Source of the DNA: Bacteroidota bacterium | GTDB taxonomy: Bacteria; Bacteroidota; Ignavibacteria; UBA10030; UBA8401 | Assembly (NCBI GenBank): GCA_041658205.1 | Contig: JBBAAO010000002.1 | Span: forward strand, 620,001 to 684,000 | Reading direction: 5' to 3' | Length of the DNA stretch: 64,000 bases | Part shown: one piece after another, positions 34,712 to 43,748 of the stretch | Layout of the letters: each line of letters begins with the position of its first letter | Position numbering within the stretch: the stretch's first letter is position 1 | Made by a program: the position numbers and the translations under genes | The notes under the pieces: model-generated | What the model was told of the DNA's origin: nothing | The model's input: only the letters and a program-made list of their open reading frames with translations | Databases searched by the model: none

Positions 34712-35122
34712 TTATTGATTAACCGAAATGATTTTTCTATCTGCAGGTCTGAAATACCAAGACATTACGGTCAGAACGAGAAGCAACAGCGAAGGAAATA
34801 TTTCAATCACAGGATCACTTATGGCGATATGTGAAAATGCCGCTCCGGTCATGATAAAGAAAAATCCTGCATAAGTCCATTCCTTCAGTAAAGGAAATTT
34901 AGGAATAAGCATTGCAACGACTCCCAACATTTTCCAAGCGCCAAGGATTGTCAGCAAATAGAGAGGATAACCCAAATGGGTAATCATATCTGCACCCCCT
35001 TGTCCTTTAAAATTGAATAACTGTCCTAAACCGGTTGACAGCATTCCTAATGAAAGCCAGAGCGTAGCAATCCAATAGATAATTTTACCTGCTTTGCCGG
35101 CAGACAGGTTTCTCTTCGCCAT
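34712..35122 (-). CDS. DoxX-family membrane protein
   Basis: The 136-residue protein has four membrane helices (about 12-32, 48-68, 72-95, 105-125) with LSLGMLSTGLGQLFN and HLGYPLYLLTILGAWKMLG, typical of DoxX-like proteins. The family is linked to redox or lipid-related roles, but without a fixed function. It lies in the ArsR operon. Confidence 0.8.
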   Translation of the reverse strand: MAKRNLSAGKAGKIIYWIATLWLSLGMLSTGLGQLFNFKGQGGADMITHLGYPLYLLTILGAWKMLGVVAMLIPKFPLLKEWTYAGFFFIMTGAAFSHIAISDPVIEIFPSLLLLVLTVMSWYFRPADRKIISVNQ

Positions 35123-35146
35123 ATCTTTTCTCCCTATTGTGAGATA

Positions 35147-35641
35147 TTATTTTAATTTGTTTACAATCTCTTGTAATCGGTTATGCGCCATGTTGATGCC
35201 TTGAGCAAAGGGTAACTTCAGCATCTGGTCCCTGAGTGCGACCGACTTATATACGATATGCATATTGAGTTTGCTGGTGTTGTCCGTGAGTTTTTCAAAT
35301 TCTAAGAACTCAAGCTGGACACCAAAAGGGGTATTCTCCATTTCAAATGTGCGCGTGATTTTCTGGTTCGTGCTAAACTCATGGATCACACCATTGAATC
35401 CGTGTTTGTTTCCTTTGGGATCAGTTGTTTCAAATTGGTAACCGCCGTGCTTTTTATTTTCAAGTTTCAGCACTTTTGTTCCCATCCACTGCTCAACAAT
35501 GCTGGGATCTGCATACGCTGTAAAAAGTAATTCCAACGGCAAATCAAATTCCCGCGTAATCATTAAATCCTGTTTGCCATCTTCAGCGTTGATTTTTGTC
35601 CCGTTGTAAGGGATGCTGTGCAGCGGCATTTTCCGTTCCAT
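35147..35641 (-). CDS. AHSA1/SRPBCC domain protein
   Basis: The 164-residue product is a START-like SRPBCC fold: ITREFDLPLELLFTAYADPSIVEQWMG at the start of the domain, HGFNGVIHEF in the middle and a C-terminal helix INMAHNRLQEIV. Such proteins bind hydrophobic ligands and are typical partners of ArsR regulators and DoxX proteins. It starts six bases after the arsR stop. Confidence 0.85.
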   Translation of the reverse strand: MERKMPLHSIPYNGTKINAEDGKQDLMITREFDLPLELLFTAYADPSIVEQWMGTKVLKLENKKHGGYQFETTDPKGNKHGFNGVIHEFSTNQKITRTFEMENTPFGVQLEFLEFEKLTDNTSKLNMHIVYKSVALRDQMLKLPFAQGINMAHNRLQEIVNKLK

Positions 35642-35647
35642 AGTATT

Positions 35648-35971
35648 TTATTTTTTTTGTTTGTAGTTTTTCATGATTGTTTCCAATTTATTGAACCTGT
35701 CATCCCACATTTTTGCAAAAGGCATCAGCCATTCAGCTATTTCTTTCATTTTGTTAGGATTGAAGTGATAATAAATTTCTCTGCCGTTTTGCTCTTGTTC
35801 AATCAGTTCGCACTCGGTAAGTATCTGCAGGTGTTTTGAAACGGTCGGTCTTGCCGTATCAAAGTTTGAGGCAATCGCGCCTGCCGTCATCGATTGTGAA
35901 GCAACCAACAGAAGTATAGCTCTTCTTGTCGGATCTGCTATGGCTTGAAATACATCTCGTCGTAAATTCAT
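35648..35971 (-). CDS. ArsR-family transcriptional repressor
   Basis: The 107-residue winged-helix protein has FQAIADPTRRAILLLV and the recognition region FDTARPTVSKHLQILTECELI. It lacks the CxC/DxH metal sites of ArsR/SmtB metal sensors, so it probably senses a ligand or acts constitutively. It is first in its operon, directly downstream of a promoter with two candidate operators (35984-36025), which suggests autoregulation. Confidence 0.88.
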   Translation of the reverse strand: MNLRRDVFQAIADPTRRAILLLVASQSMTAGAIASNFDTARPTVSKHLQILTECELIEQEQNGREIYYHFNPNKMKEIAEWLMPFAKMWDDRFNKLETIMKNYKQKK

Positions 35972-35983
35972 TATATTTTATTG

Positions 35984-36029
35984 TGTAGTTATTTGACTAC
36001 AATATACATGAAGTTATTTGACTACGCAA
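35984..36029 (-). promoter_or_regulatory. arsR promoter with two operator-like repeats
   Basis: On the minus strand, TTGCGT (36024-36029) and TATATT (36001-36006) are 17 bases apart, a good sigma-70-type promoter. AGTTATTTGACTAC occurs twice on the plus strand (35987-36000, 36012-36025). The first copy lies in a dyad, TGTAGT-N6-ACTACA (35984-36001). One repeat fills the spacer and the other the likely start point, as expected for repression. Confidence 0.6.
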
Positions 36030-36203
36030 GTTTTTTTTGCAAATTATTATCACTGGATGGTTTTGAGTGTTGTTAGCCGTAGGTTTGAATGATTGTCAGC
36101 CGATGACTAAAGAAGGGTAGAAGGATAGTGTTGAAATGATAATTGTACGCCAGAATTATTGCGATGTTGTCCGCAGCCCTGCCGGTTGATATACGAAATG
36201 TGT

Positions 36204-36629
36204 TTACTTTTTTTCTTTTAGAGATGTGCGGATGATTTCATTCAGAGCGTTTAGATCAACGTCTTTAAGTGTATTTATGTAGAGGCAGCCAATACCTGTC
36301 TTGTGTTTACCCAGCTTTTTAAGAACGACAGCTTGTTTCTTAATATCTACCATAAGGTACAGCGATAGATTCGCTTTACGGGGAGAGAAACCTATAAGGA
36401 ACCAATCAACTTCCCTGCCAGTGGTGGGACTTTTGTATCGTTTATTCCCAAAACCGATGATAGAACTGCTCCATAACACTGGTTCTTCCCCGGTTGCTTT
36501 TTTCATCATTTCCAAAAGCGCAAAACTGTCCTTGCGCTTTTGTTCATCCTTAACAGAGTTGATAAAATCCTCCACGTTTGCTAAGGTTGGTTTTGTTTTT
36601 ATTTCAACCAGTTTTGATTTTTTAGCCAT
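36204..36629 (-). CDS. DUF1801 protein
   Basis: The 141-residue protein matches DUF1801: NVEDFINSVKDEQKRKDSFALLEMM, LWSSSIIGFGNKRYKSP and GIGCLYINTLKDVDLNALNEII. The fold is YdhG-like; function is unknown. It is transcribed from its own start, 233 bases before the ArsR gene's start in the same orientation. Confidence 0.8.
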   Translation of the reverse strand: MAKKSKLVEIKTKPTLANVEDFINSVKDEQKRKDSFALLEMMKKATGEEPVLWSSSIIGFGNKRYKSPTTGREVDWFLIGFSPRKANLSLYLMVDIKKQAVVLKKLGKHKTGIGCLYINTLKDVDLNALNEIIRTSLKEKK

Positions 36630-36818
36630 TTGAAAATATAATTTGTTTCACATTTGTTTCGTATATCGGTTTGTGGCTACAAGAAGTTGGCGATTTTGAA
36701 GCACTAAACTTCTGCCACTACCAAACTTGATACGAAGTCCAAAGCTTCATTTAACCACTGAATCACCAATTTCTTGAAGCTGCTGTTAGCGGTTCGACTC
36801 TCTTTTTTGTAATTAATA

Positions 36819-37730
36819 TTACTCTTCGCCAAAGTAGTCACTATCAATTTTTTTAAGTTCGTATATCTGTTGTGTCGTGCAACCAAGATTGTAGTCCATC
36901 ATCAGTTGAGCCAATTGTTCTCCGTCAATAAGCACAATTTTAGTTTCATTTTTTGGTGTGTATTCCAAAGCTTCTTTTGTAAAATTTGATGTCGTGATGA
37001 AGATGCCTTTTTTAGCACCTTGTCCAGCTAAAGCACCAACAAATTTGTGTAGTTCTGGCCGCCCAACTACATTTCCTGGTCTCCAACGTTTGGCTTGAAT
37101 GTAAATAATGTCAAGCCCGAGTTTATCTTCTTTTATTGTTCCATCAATTCCTTCGTCACCACTTTTTCCTATTGCTTTTCCTGCGTCCTTGATAGATCCA
37201 CCGTATCCCATTTTTACTAACAATTCAACGACAAGTCTCTCAAAAAATGTTGGCGATAAATCAACCACTCGGTTACGCAATTCAGACGCTAATGATTTTC
37301 TAATTCGTTGATATGCCTTGTCAAGATTTTCTTCTGGTGTTTGTTCGTTTATTTCTACAATTACAACTTCTTCTTCACTGTCATTTCGGCTTGCGTTTTG
37401 AAATTCGAGAAATGCAGGAAATTGTCTTAAATATTTTGCATCTACTCGCTCAGGGTTTTTCTTTAGAGTGTCAAGTCCAATTTGAGTAATAACAAAAGTT
37501 GCCCGTTTGGGTGAGTCAAGAAGTCCTGCTTTTTTTAAATATGTTTTTGCCCAACCAACTCTGTTATCAAAAATTGCTTGATTACCACTTGCTAAAAGTT
37601 CTTTTCTTTCCTCGTCCGTCACTTGAAATTCAGTCGCTAAATTTTCAATTAGATCTCTATATTTATGTTCCTGTCTGTCCGAGACAAGTTTGAGTAAAGG
37701 AAGCATTAACGATTGATAGTCCGGTATCAT
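36819..37730 (-). CDS. mrr: Mrr-type restriction endonuclease
   Basis: The 303-residue protein has the Mrr N-terminal winged-helix domain (about 5-90) and a C-terminal nuclease domain (about 150-285) with DEGIDG...IYIQAKRW, the D-(x)n-QxK signature of the PD-(D/E)xK fold in the Mrr group. Known Mrr proteins cut DNA carrying foreign methylation (type IV). It has no partner methyltransferase beside it. It may limit incoming methylated DNA. Confidence 0.88.
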   Translation of the reverse strand: MIPDYQSLMLPLLKLVSDRQEHKYRDLIENLATEFQVTDEERKELLASGNQAIFDNRVGWAKTYLKKAGLLDSPKRATFVITQIGLDTLKKNPERVDAKYLRQFPAFLEFQNASRNDSEEEVVIVEINEQTPEENLDKAYQRIRKSLASELRNRVVDLSPTFFERLVVELLVKMGYGGSIKDAGKAIGKSGDEGIDGTIKEDKLGLDIIYIQAKRWRPGNVVGRPELHKFVGALAGQGAKKGIFITTSNFTKEALEYTPKNETKIVLIDGEQLAQLMMDYNLGCTTQQIYELKKIDSDYFGEE

Positions 37731-38566
37731 ATTTTTCGATTATTATCTGTTCGTTTTGTTGATGGTGTATCGTCTTTTAAGCTAACCATTAACGTTTGTA
37801 ATATCTCAGTAGTTTATTTTTTCTGCATAAACATGCGTCTATTATACCATTTTAGCATGATTTACGCAATGCGTCTATTTGGCTCTTGCCTGTAATATTT
37901 TGGCCGGTTTGACTGTTGTATTGCCTCATCCATTGGATTTAAAATCTTTCCGAGCGATTTCTTGTGATGTGTCTTAATTATTTTTGTATATACCATAAAT
38001 CGACTCCGTTTTCTTATAAATGTGTTGCAAAATTATGACGTAAGCCATACACACTTTTTTTTCCTAATTATTTCTTGCACAAGAACAGTAAGCAACAATA
38101 TTTTTGGTGCTTCGGATTCAATCATTAATAATTTCTTTTTTGATAGTACAATTTATCATATGGACTTAAATAGTATTGTATTGAACAACTCTGCCAAATT
38201 TTGTACGTTACGTCCATCATTTTACAGCTTAAGTCATTGTCTAAGAGTAGGATTCATGTTTCTTCTTCCGGTAAGAGATTTGTCGAACTTTTTATGCATA
38301 ACTCGCTTTTCGTCGAACTGTAAAAACCACGTGGAACAGATTCGCTGACTTCACACACTCAGAATGGTGGGGATTGTGTTTTCAATGCAATCGGCGAATT
38401 CGTTAATGGAAATGACTGTGTCAATGTATCCGCAGAAGAATATCACTTGGCTGCCGCAGACAAAGTCTGTGGATGCGAAAACAGTATCGACGACATATTC
38501 TTGTAGTATTCCTTATTTAGAATCGAGTGTGAAAAACATGTATATTATTAATAGGAAAGAAACTCT
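37731..38566. other. 836-base gap with no supported gene
   Basis: This AT-rich stretch between the Mrr and CocE-type genes holds only weak open frames (e.g. 38022-38348, 38364-38570) with odd composition, no ribosome site and no recognised motif. A decayed gene or an unannotated RNA is possible; nothing specific is visible. Confidence 0.5.
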
Positions 38567-40402
38567 ATGAAATATTTTCGTTCCATTCTTCTTCTACCCA
38601 TCCTTCTTTTTGCACAGGATATTGATCTTAAGACTGACTATCTCAAATTCGAATACAAAATTCCGATGCGGGATGGCAAAAAACTCCATACCGCTGTCTA
38701 TGTCCCAAAGGACACAACGACGAAATATCCCATCATTCTGTCGCGGACTCCCTATACGGTAGCACCCTATGGAAGTGATTATTTGAAAGCGGGACAAAAT
38801 AATTTATGGATGGCCCAGGAAAAATATATCATGGCGTTTCAAGATGTGCGGGGCCGCTTTATGTCTGAAGGGGTGTATGAAGATATTCGTCCGCATATTG
38901 TTGATAAACGATCGAATAATGATGTTGATGAGAGTAGTGATACCTATGATACAATCGAATGGCTGTTAAAAAATGTCCAACCGAATAACGGTAATGTCGG
39001 TATGATCGGAATTTCCTATCCGGGATTTTATGCGGCTCATGGTTTAATCAATTCGCATCCTGCATTAAAGGCCGTCTCGCCACAAGCCCCCATTTCAGAT
39101 TGGTTCATCGGCGATGATTTTCATCATAATGGAGCTATGTTGTTGATTGATGGTTTCAGCTTCTATCGTTCATTTGGAAAACCGCGGCCGACATTAACAA
39201 CAACCTGGCCCCCAGGATTTGAATTCCCAACACCTGATGGATATAAATTTCTGCTGGAAGCCGGATCATTGTTATCGATAAAAAATAAATATTACGGAGA
39301 CACTGCTAAATTTTGGAATGATCTGTTTATCCATCCGGACTATAATGGATTCTGGAAATCGCGTAGTGTCGCTCAACATATGAAAAACATTAAACCTGCC
39401 GTTCTTATTGTTGGCGGCTGGTTCGATGCCGAAGATCTCTATGGTTCTTTAAAGATTTATTCCGCGATTGAAAAGAACAACCAGAAAAATCGAACTTTGC
39501 TGATGATGGGTCCATGGTTTCATGGCGGCTGGGTTCGTTCCGATGGGAGCCGATTAGGACATGTGAGTTTTGGAAATAAAAATTCAGAATATTACGATCA
39601 ACACATTCGTGAATTCTTTAATTTTTATTTGAAGGGAAAAGGGAGCTTCCATCTTCCGGAAGTTTCTGCATTTGAGACAGGGAGTAATGTCTGGAGATCA
39701 TATAGTGAATGGCCGCCGAAGAATGTTGAAACAACAAAAATATTTCTTTCTGCAGAAGAAAAACTCTCCTTTAAAAAACCGAGTGAGAAAAATGGTTCCG
39801 ATGAATACCTCAGCGATCCTCATCGACCAGTGCCGTATATTGCGGACATCAGCAATTCACGTGGCAGGGAATATATGACGGACGATCAGCGATTTGCCTG
39901 GCAGCGTCCCGATGTTCTTTCGTACAAAATGAACATTGACGACGATATGACATTGGCAGGACCGATTACTGCGCATTTATTTGTTTCAACAACAGGATCT
40001 GATGCCGATTTTGTTGTGAAAGTGATCGATGTTTTTCCGGATACGACAAAAGACGATGGAGTAAATCCCAAGCATATAAAAATGGGTGGATATCAAATGC
40101 TGGTGCGCGGAGAAGTGATGCGTGCACGATACCGGAATAGTTTTTCAACTCCCGAAGCATTGAAGCCAAATAAAATAGAAACTGTTTCTTTTACCATCCC
40201 GGACATAAATCATACATTCAAAAAGGGACACTCGTTCATGGTGCAAATCCAGAGCAGTTGGTTTCCGCTTGTCGATCGGAATCCTCAAAAATTCGTGAAT
40301 ATTTACCAAGCAAAAGAGACCGATTTCCAGAAGGCGACTCACCGCATCTATCGATCCATAGAAAATAGCTCTTATCTAGAAGTAGAAGTTCTTAAAAAAT
40401 AA
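38567..40402 (+). CDS. secreted CocE/NonD (S15-type) hydrolase
   Basis: A signal peptide (MKYFRSILLLPILLFAQ) leads a 611-residue alpha/beta hydrolase of the CocE/X-Pro dipeptidyl-peptidase group. Catalytic serine lies in GISYPG (about 150), aspartate in GGWFDAED (about 289) and histidine in GPWFHGGW (about 320). The last 200 residues form the jelly-roll C-domain. It would hydrolyse esters, lactams or X-Pro peptides outside the cytoplasm. Confidence 0.88.
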   Translation: MKYFRSILLLPILLFAQDIDLKTDYLKFEYKIPMRDGKKLHTAVYVPKDTTTKYPIILSRTPYTVAPYGSDYLKAGQNNLWMAQEKYIMAFQDVRGRFMSEGVYEDIRPHIVDKRSNNDVDESSDTYDTIEWLLKNVQPNNGNVGMIGISYPGFYAAHGLINSHPALKAVSPQAPISDWFIGDDFHHNGAMLLIDGFSFYRSFGKPRPTLTTTWPPGFEFPTPDGYKFLLEAGSLLSIKNKYYGDTAKFWNDLFIHPDYNGFWKSRSVAQHMKNIKPAVLIVGGWFDAEDLYGSLKIYSAIEKNNQKNRTLLMMGPWFHGGWVRSDGSRLGHVSFGNKNSEYYDQHIREFFNFYLKGKGSFHLPEVSAFETGSNVWRSYSEWPPKNVETTKIFLSAEEKLSFKKPSEKNGSDEYLSDPHRPVPYIADISNSRGREYMTDDQRFAWQRPDVLSYKMNIDDDMTLAGPITAHLFVSTTGSDADFVVKVIDVFPDTTKDDGVNPKHIKMGGYQMLVRGEVMRARYRNSFSTPEALKPNKIETVSFTIPDINHTFKKGHSFMVQIQSSWFPLVDRNPQKFVNIYQAKETDFQKATHRIYRSIENSSYLEVEVLKK

Positions 40403-40474
40403 GCGGAAAATAACTATCAGAATAGGGTCATTCGCTTAAAAAGCCAGGGTGATGAAATTATTTAATTTTTTTCA

Positions 40475-40541
40475 TTCGCTTTTTGGCTGGAATTTCGTAT
40501 ATTTATAATCCCTAAAGTAACAACGTCTAAACGCAAGGAGA
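40475..40541 (+). promoter_or_regulatory. promoter and ribosome site of the small-protein/rpmB unit
   Basis: TATAAT at 40504-40509 is a perfect -10 box, with TTTTGG 17 bases upstream. AAGGAGAG lies about eight bases before the ATG at 40549. Just upstream, GCTTAAAAAGCC and GCTTTTTGGC form an imperfect inverted pair. Confidence 0.5.
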
Positions 40542-40548
40542 GATTTCA

Positions 40549-40755
40549 ATGGCAAAACAACAGTCGTTTGAGGAAAAAGCCAAAAAAGCCGCAAAAGCAG
40601 GCGGGTTGGAAAAAACGATCAAATTTGTTGCAGCGGTAAAAACAGATAAAGGTTCATACCGTTTCAACCAGAAATTAGTAAAAGTAAAAGACGAAAAGTC
40701 TGAAGATGCAGTCCTGGAAGCGGAATACAAAAAAATGCAGTCAGGCGCACACTAA
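40549..40755 (+). CDS. small basic protein beside rpmB, possible bL38-like ribosomal protein
   Basis: The 68-residue, lysine-rich product (MAKQQSFEEKAKKAAKAGG...) has a strong ribosome site and sits 33 bases before rpmB. Its core KTIKFVAAVKTDKGSYRFNQKLV recalls the DUF4295 proteins of Bacteroidota (pattern VIRMVKSPKTGAYSFEEQMV), which lie in rpmB-rpmG clusters and were identified as ribosomal protein bL38. This link is from memory of the pattern and is an inference; the sequence identity is low. No rpmG follows here. Confidence 0.6.
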   Translation: MAKQQSFEEKAKKAAKAGGLEKTIKFVAAVKTDKGSYRFNQKLVKVKDEKSEDAVLEAEYKKMQSGAH

Positions 40756-40788
40756 TTCAGATCATTAAGCAAACAAGGAACTAGAACA

Positions 40789-41019
40789 ATGTCAAAACGA
40801 TGTGAAGTCTCAGAAGTCGGTCCAATGACCGGACACAATGTATCGCACGCGAACAACAGAACACCGCGTCGCTTTCTTCCAAATCTCCAGAGCAAACGCA
40901 TCTGGGTGCAGGAATTGAAACGATACATAAACGTTAAACTTACCAGCAAAGCCTTAAAAACTGTGACGAAGAACGGCACCGCCGAAATCGCAAAATTGGT
41001 GCGCGCGGGTAAACTCTAA
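40789..41019 (+). CDS. rpmB: 50S ribosomal protein L28
   Basis: The 76-residue protein has the L28 pattern: MSKRCEVSEVGPMTGHNVSHANNRTPRRFLPNLQ, then WVQELKRYINVKLTSKALK (both family hallmarks, shown in part). It has only one N-terminal cysteine and so lacks the zinc ribbon of C+ L28 proteins, i.e. it is the zinc-independent form. Metal-uptake genes follow it directly. Confidence 0.94.
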   Translation: MSKRCEVSEVGPMTGHNVSHANNRTPRRFLPNLQSKRIWVQELKRYINVKLTSKALKTVTKNGTAEIAKLVRAGKL

Positions 41020-41029
41020 TCGGAACGCA

Positions 41030-41386
41030 ATGAAGAACAGAACAAACAATTTTGTTTCTGTTATTGTATTGATTCTTTATGGCACACTCACATCCGTGAC
41101 TGTGCCTTTTCATTTTCACGAAGATTCTCCGTTTGCTACCGGCAGCGGTGTGCACACAATCGTTCAGCATGATGATGCATCTCACTGCCACCATCATTCG
41201 ATAGATTCTCACGATGACTGCACACTCTGTTCATTCGTATCCCATTCCGGTCTTTGTAAAGCATCATCCGTTGTTCCTCTGATCGATCCTGTTTCACAGG
41301 AATATATCTCGCATTTTTCTTTTACCGCAGTTATTGATTTCCATTCGACGCATTCCCGTCGCGGTCCCCCGGCACTTTTCTCGTAA
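41030..41386 (+). CDS. exported His/Cys-rich small protein, possible zinc-binding
   Basis: The 118-residue product has a hydrophobic N-terminal segment (about 9-27) and a histidine-rich middle, HDDASHCHHHSIDSHDDCTL, with CTLC nearby. It is likely membrane-attached or periplasmic and to bind Zn2+ or similar metals; this is inference. No family is certain (DUF2946-type metal-locus proteins are similar in plan). Ten bases follow the rpmB stop. It precedes the outer-membrane/ZnuA/permease genes. Confidence 0.6.
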   Translation: MKNRTNNFVSVIVLILYGTLTSVTVPFHFHEDSPFATGSGVHTIVQHDDASHCHHHSIDSHDDCTLCSFVSHSGLCKASSVVPLIDPVSQEYISHFSFTAVIDFHSTHSRRGPPALFS

Positions 41387-41466
41387 TTCAATTTTCAACG
41401 TACCATTGCACAAAGAGATTGATTCATGAATTGAAGCATGAAAAATCTTTTGTTGGAAACTTGTAG

Positions 41467-41620
41467 CTGCTCAGCAGAATGGCATAAAAATTCAAAAACA
41501 TGCCACCAAATCACGAAAACACGAAAGTGCACAAAATAATTTGAACCATTATCCCCAAAAGGTTGGTGAAATTTTGTGTTTTCGTGTTTTAGTGGCAAAA
41601 AAATCATAACCGCTGAGCAG
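41467..41620. repeat. 154-bp hairpin element, copy B
   Basis: Terminal inverted repeats CTGCTCAG (41467-41474) / CTGAGCAG (41613-41620). Inner arms GCCAC...CACGAAAACAC and GTGTTTTCGTG...GTGGC also pair. It aligns to copy A at 33864-34018 along its length. Relative to copy A, an A-to-G change in the left arm is matched by T-to-C in the right arm. Confidence 0.7.
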
Positions 41621-41656
41621 TAACGAAAATTTTAATATTCGAGAAAGGCTTACTCC

Positions 41657-42814
41657 ATGCGAATGCTTTTCGTTTTATCCGCTCTTCTTTTTTTCTTACT
41701 ATCTATCGCCTCGGCACAGTCACAGACGGCCTCGACTGATTCATCGGCTACCGCTGATTCTCTTTTGATGCTGGAACTTCAGGCTCAAATGCCGGCGCAA
41801 ACTATTCCTGCACAAAACGCCGGTACGGTTCGATCTGCACTCTCAACAAATCCCGATATCAGTGCGATAGGGGATTTTCGGACTTCCTATTCCGATGCGG
41901 GGCGCCGAAATATTGAGACATATTTTAATGCGCTTGAAGTGCAGATGAGTTCCGTTGTCGATCCGTACGCTTCAGCAAATTTCCTCTTTTCTTTTGGCAA
42001 AGATTCTCTCAACGGTGACTATTCAGCTGGATTGGAATTGGCAACGTTGACATCCATGACTCTTCCGTATTCACTGCAAGTAACGCTCGGAAAATTTAAG
42101 CCACATTTCACAAAAGTCAATATACTTCATCCCCATGCGTTCAGTTTTATTGATTTTCCGACCATGATCAAAAATTATTTCGGTGACGAAGGGCTGTTTA
42201 TGGAAGGTATGTCCGCAAGTGTTCTTGTTCCTAATCCGTGGGAATTCTTTCAGGAGCTTTATGTTGAAATTGGTCGAAGTGTATCGACTCCGTCATTGGA
42301 TAACGGATCAAGCAATAAACTACTCTATGCTGCGCATCTTAACAATTTTTTTGAACTTTCGGATAATTCCACATTGAGTGTCGGATTCTCAGGATTAACG
42401 GGAGCGAACGTTTTAGATTTAGATACACGAATGGCAGGAATTGATCTGACCTATAAATGGAAACCGGTTCAATTCAATACATACCGTTCGTTCACATGGC
42501 AAACAGAAGCACTGGTCAGTCTCGCAGATACATCCGCGGGTAGCGACGTTCAATCGTACGGAGCGTATACTTTATTTGAATATCAGATTGAGAAAAGAAC
42601 ATTTCTCGGTTTCCGTTTTGATTATTCTGGTCTTCCGATGATTGAAAAATCAGACGAGCGAACCTCCTCATTACTACTTCGGTTCCAACCGACCGAATTT
42701 CAGGTATTGGCTTTGGAACTGCAGAACGTAAATCGGAATTATGCTCCAGGTTATTATCAGATTGTATTTCGGGCGATTTTTGGTATTGGCACTCACGCGG
42801 CACATGCATATTAA
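41657..42814 (+). CDS. outer-membrane beta-barrel protein in metal-uptake cluster
   Basis: The 385-residue product has a signal peptide ending SIASAQS and a body of alternating strands (ANFLFSFGKDSLNGDYSAGLEL, PYSLQVTLGKFKPHFTKVN) that fits a beta-barrel porin. No family is named with certainty. It comes just before a ZnuA-like binding protein (28 bases) and an ABC-3 permease, so passage of zinc or a metal chelate across the outer membrane is a plausible role. Confidence 0.65.
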   Translation: MRMLFVLSALLFFLLSIASAQSQTASTDSSATADSLLMLELQAQMPAQTIPAQNAGTVRSALSTNPDISAIGDFRTSYSDAGRRNIETYFNALEVQMSSVVDPYASANFLFSFGKDSLNGDYSAGLELATLTSMTLPYSLQVTLGKFKPHFTKVNILHPHAFSFIDFPTMIKNYFGDEGLFMEGMSASVLVPNPWEFFQELYVEIGRSVSTPSLDNGSSNKLLYAAHLNNFFELSDNSTLSVGFSGLTGANVLDLDTRMAGIDLTYKWKPVQFNTYRSFTWQTEALVSLADTSAGSDVQSYGAYTLFEYQIEKRTFLGFRFDYSGLPMIEKSDERTSSLLLRFQPTEFQVLALELQNVNRNYAPGYYQIVFRAIFGIGTHAAHAY

Positions 42815-42842
42815 TGCAAGTATATCGTTGAAGGGTTTTTCT

Positions 42843-43739
42843 ATGAAAAAAAATATTGTTCTTATTCTATTAACATTAGTTTTTTCGAACTCATATTCGC
42901 AATTGAAAATCGTTACAACAATTCCGGATCTTAAAAGTATCGCCGAATTTATCGGTGGGGATAGGATTGAAGCATTCTCGATTGCCACCGGATATCAGAA
43001 TCCTCACTTTGTTGATCCGAAACCTAGTTATATTCTGAAATTATCAAAGGCAGACATCTTTATTACGGTAGGACTCGATCTTGAGATCGGCTGGGTTCCG
43101 GCGTTATTAAACAGTGCGCGCAATCAAAAAGTCCAAAAAGGAGGGGAGGGATATGTGGATGCTTCATCCAATATTTCGTTGCTGCAAATTCCGTCAAGCA
43201 TCAACAGGGGAGAAGGGGATATTCATATTTATGGCAATCCCCATTACTGGCTTGATCCATTAAACGGCAAGGTCATTGCGCAGACGATTGCAAACACTCT
43301 TTCTCGATTGGATCCGGACCATAAAGCACAATTTCAGTCAAATTTGAAAAAGTTCAATGAAACTGTAGATGGGAAAATCAAAGATTGGGAAGGGAAACTG
43401 ACCCGATTCAAAAATACAAAAGTAATTGCCTATCACAATGAATGGCCATATTTTGAACAACGTTTCGGTTTAAAGATTGTTGACTTTCTCGAACCCCAGC
43501 CCGGCATTCCTCCGACACCGTCTCAACTGGCGAAGATTATTGGCGTGATGAAGAGAGAACAGATTAAGATTATTATCAATTCGCCCTATTTCACGGCAGA
43601 ATCAGCTGATCTCGTTGCGCGAAATTCTAACGGGAAAGTTGTTACACTGGCTACATCTGTTGGGGCGACACCCGAGATAAAAACATATTTCGATCTTTTC
43701 GATCATAACGTATCAGAGCTTCTATCCGCTTTGCAATAA
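42843..43739 (+). CDS. metal ABC transporter binding protein, ZnuA/TroA-like
   Basis: The 298-residue product starts with a signal peptide (MKKNIVLILLTLVFSNSYSQ) and has the cluster A-I fold: TTIPDLKSIAEFIGGDRIEA, metal ligands in NPHFVDPKPSY, NPHYWLDP and AYHNEWPYF. It lacks a long His-rich loop. Zn2+ or Mn2+ are both possible. The start at 42843 follows the signal peptide; the open frame extends to 42741 inside the barrel gene. It is followed by the permease after nine bases. Confidence 0.88.
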   Translation: MKKNIVLILLTLVFSNSYSQLKIVTTIPDLKSIAEFIGGDRIEAFSIATGYQNPHFVDPKPSYILKLSKADIFITVGLDLEIGWVPALLNSARNQKVQKGGEGYVDASSNISLLQIPSSINRGEGDIHIYGNPHYWLDPLNGKVIAQTIANTLSRLDPDHKAQFQSNLKKFNETVDGKIKDWEGKLTRFKNTKVIAYHNEWPYFEQRFGLKIVDFLEPQPGIPPTPSQLAKIIGVMKREQIKIIINSPYFTAESADLVARNSNGKVVTLATSVGATPEIKTYFDLFDHNVSELLSALQ

Positions 43740-43748
43740 GGAGTTAGT

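Noticed and set aside
36640..36818. possible attC-like integron site (TGTTAGCGG and similar)
   Set aside because: The core does not fit the GTTRRRY/RYYYAAC pattern and there is no integrase gene nearby.
37731..38566. two open frames of 68 and 108 codons in the empty gap
   Set aside because: Composition is Ser/Asn/Phe-rich without domain or ribosome site, and one ends inside the start of the next gene.
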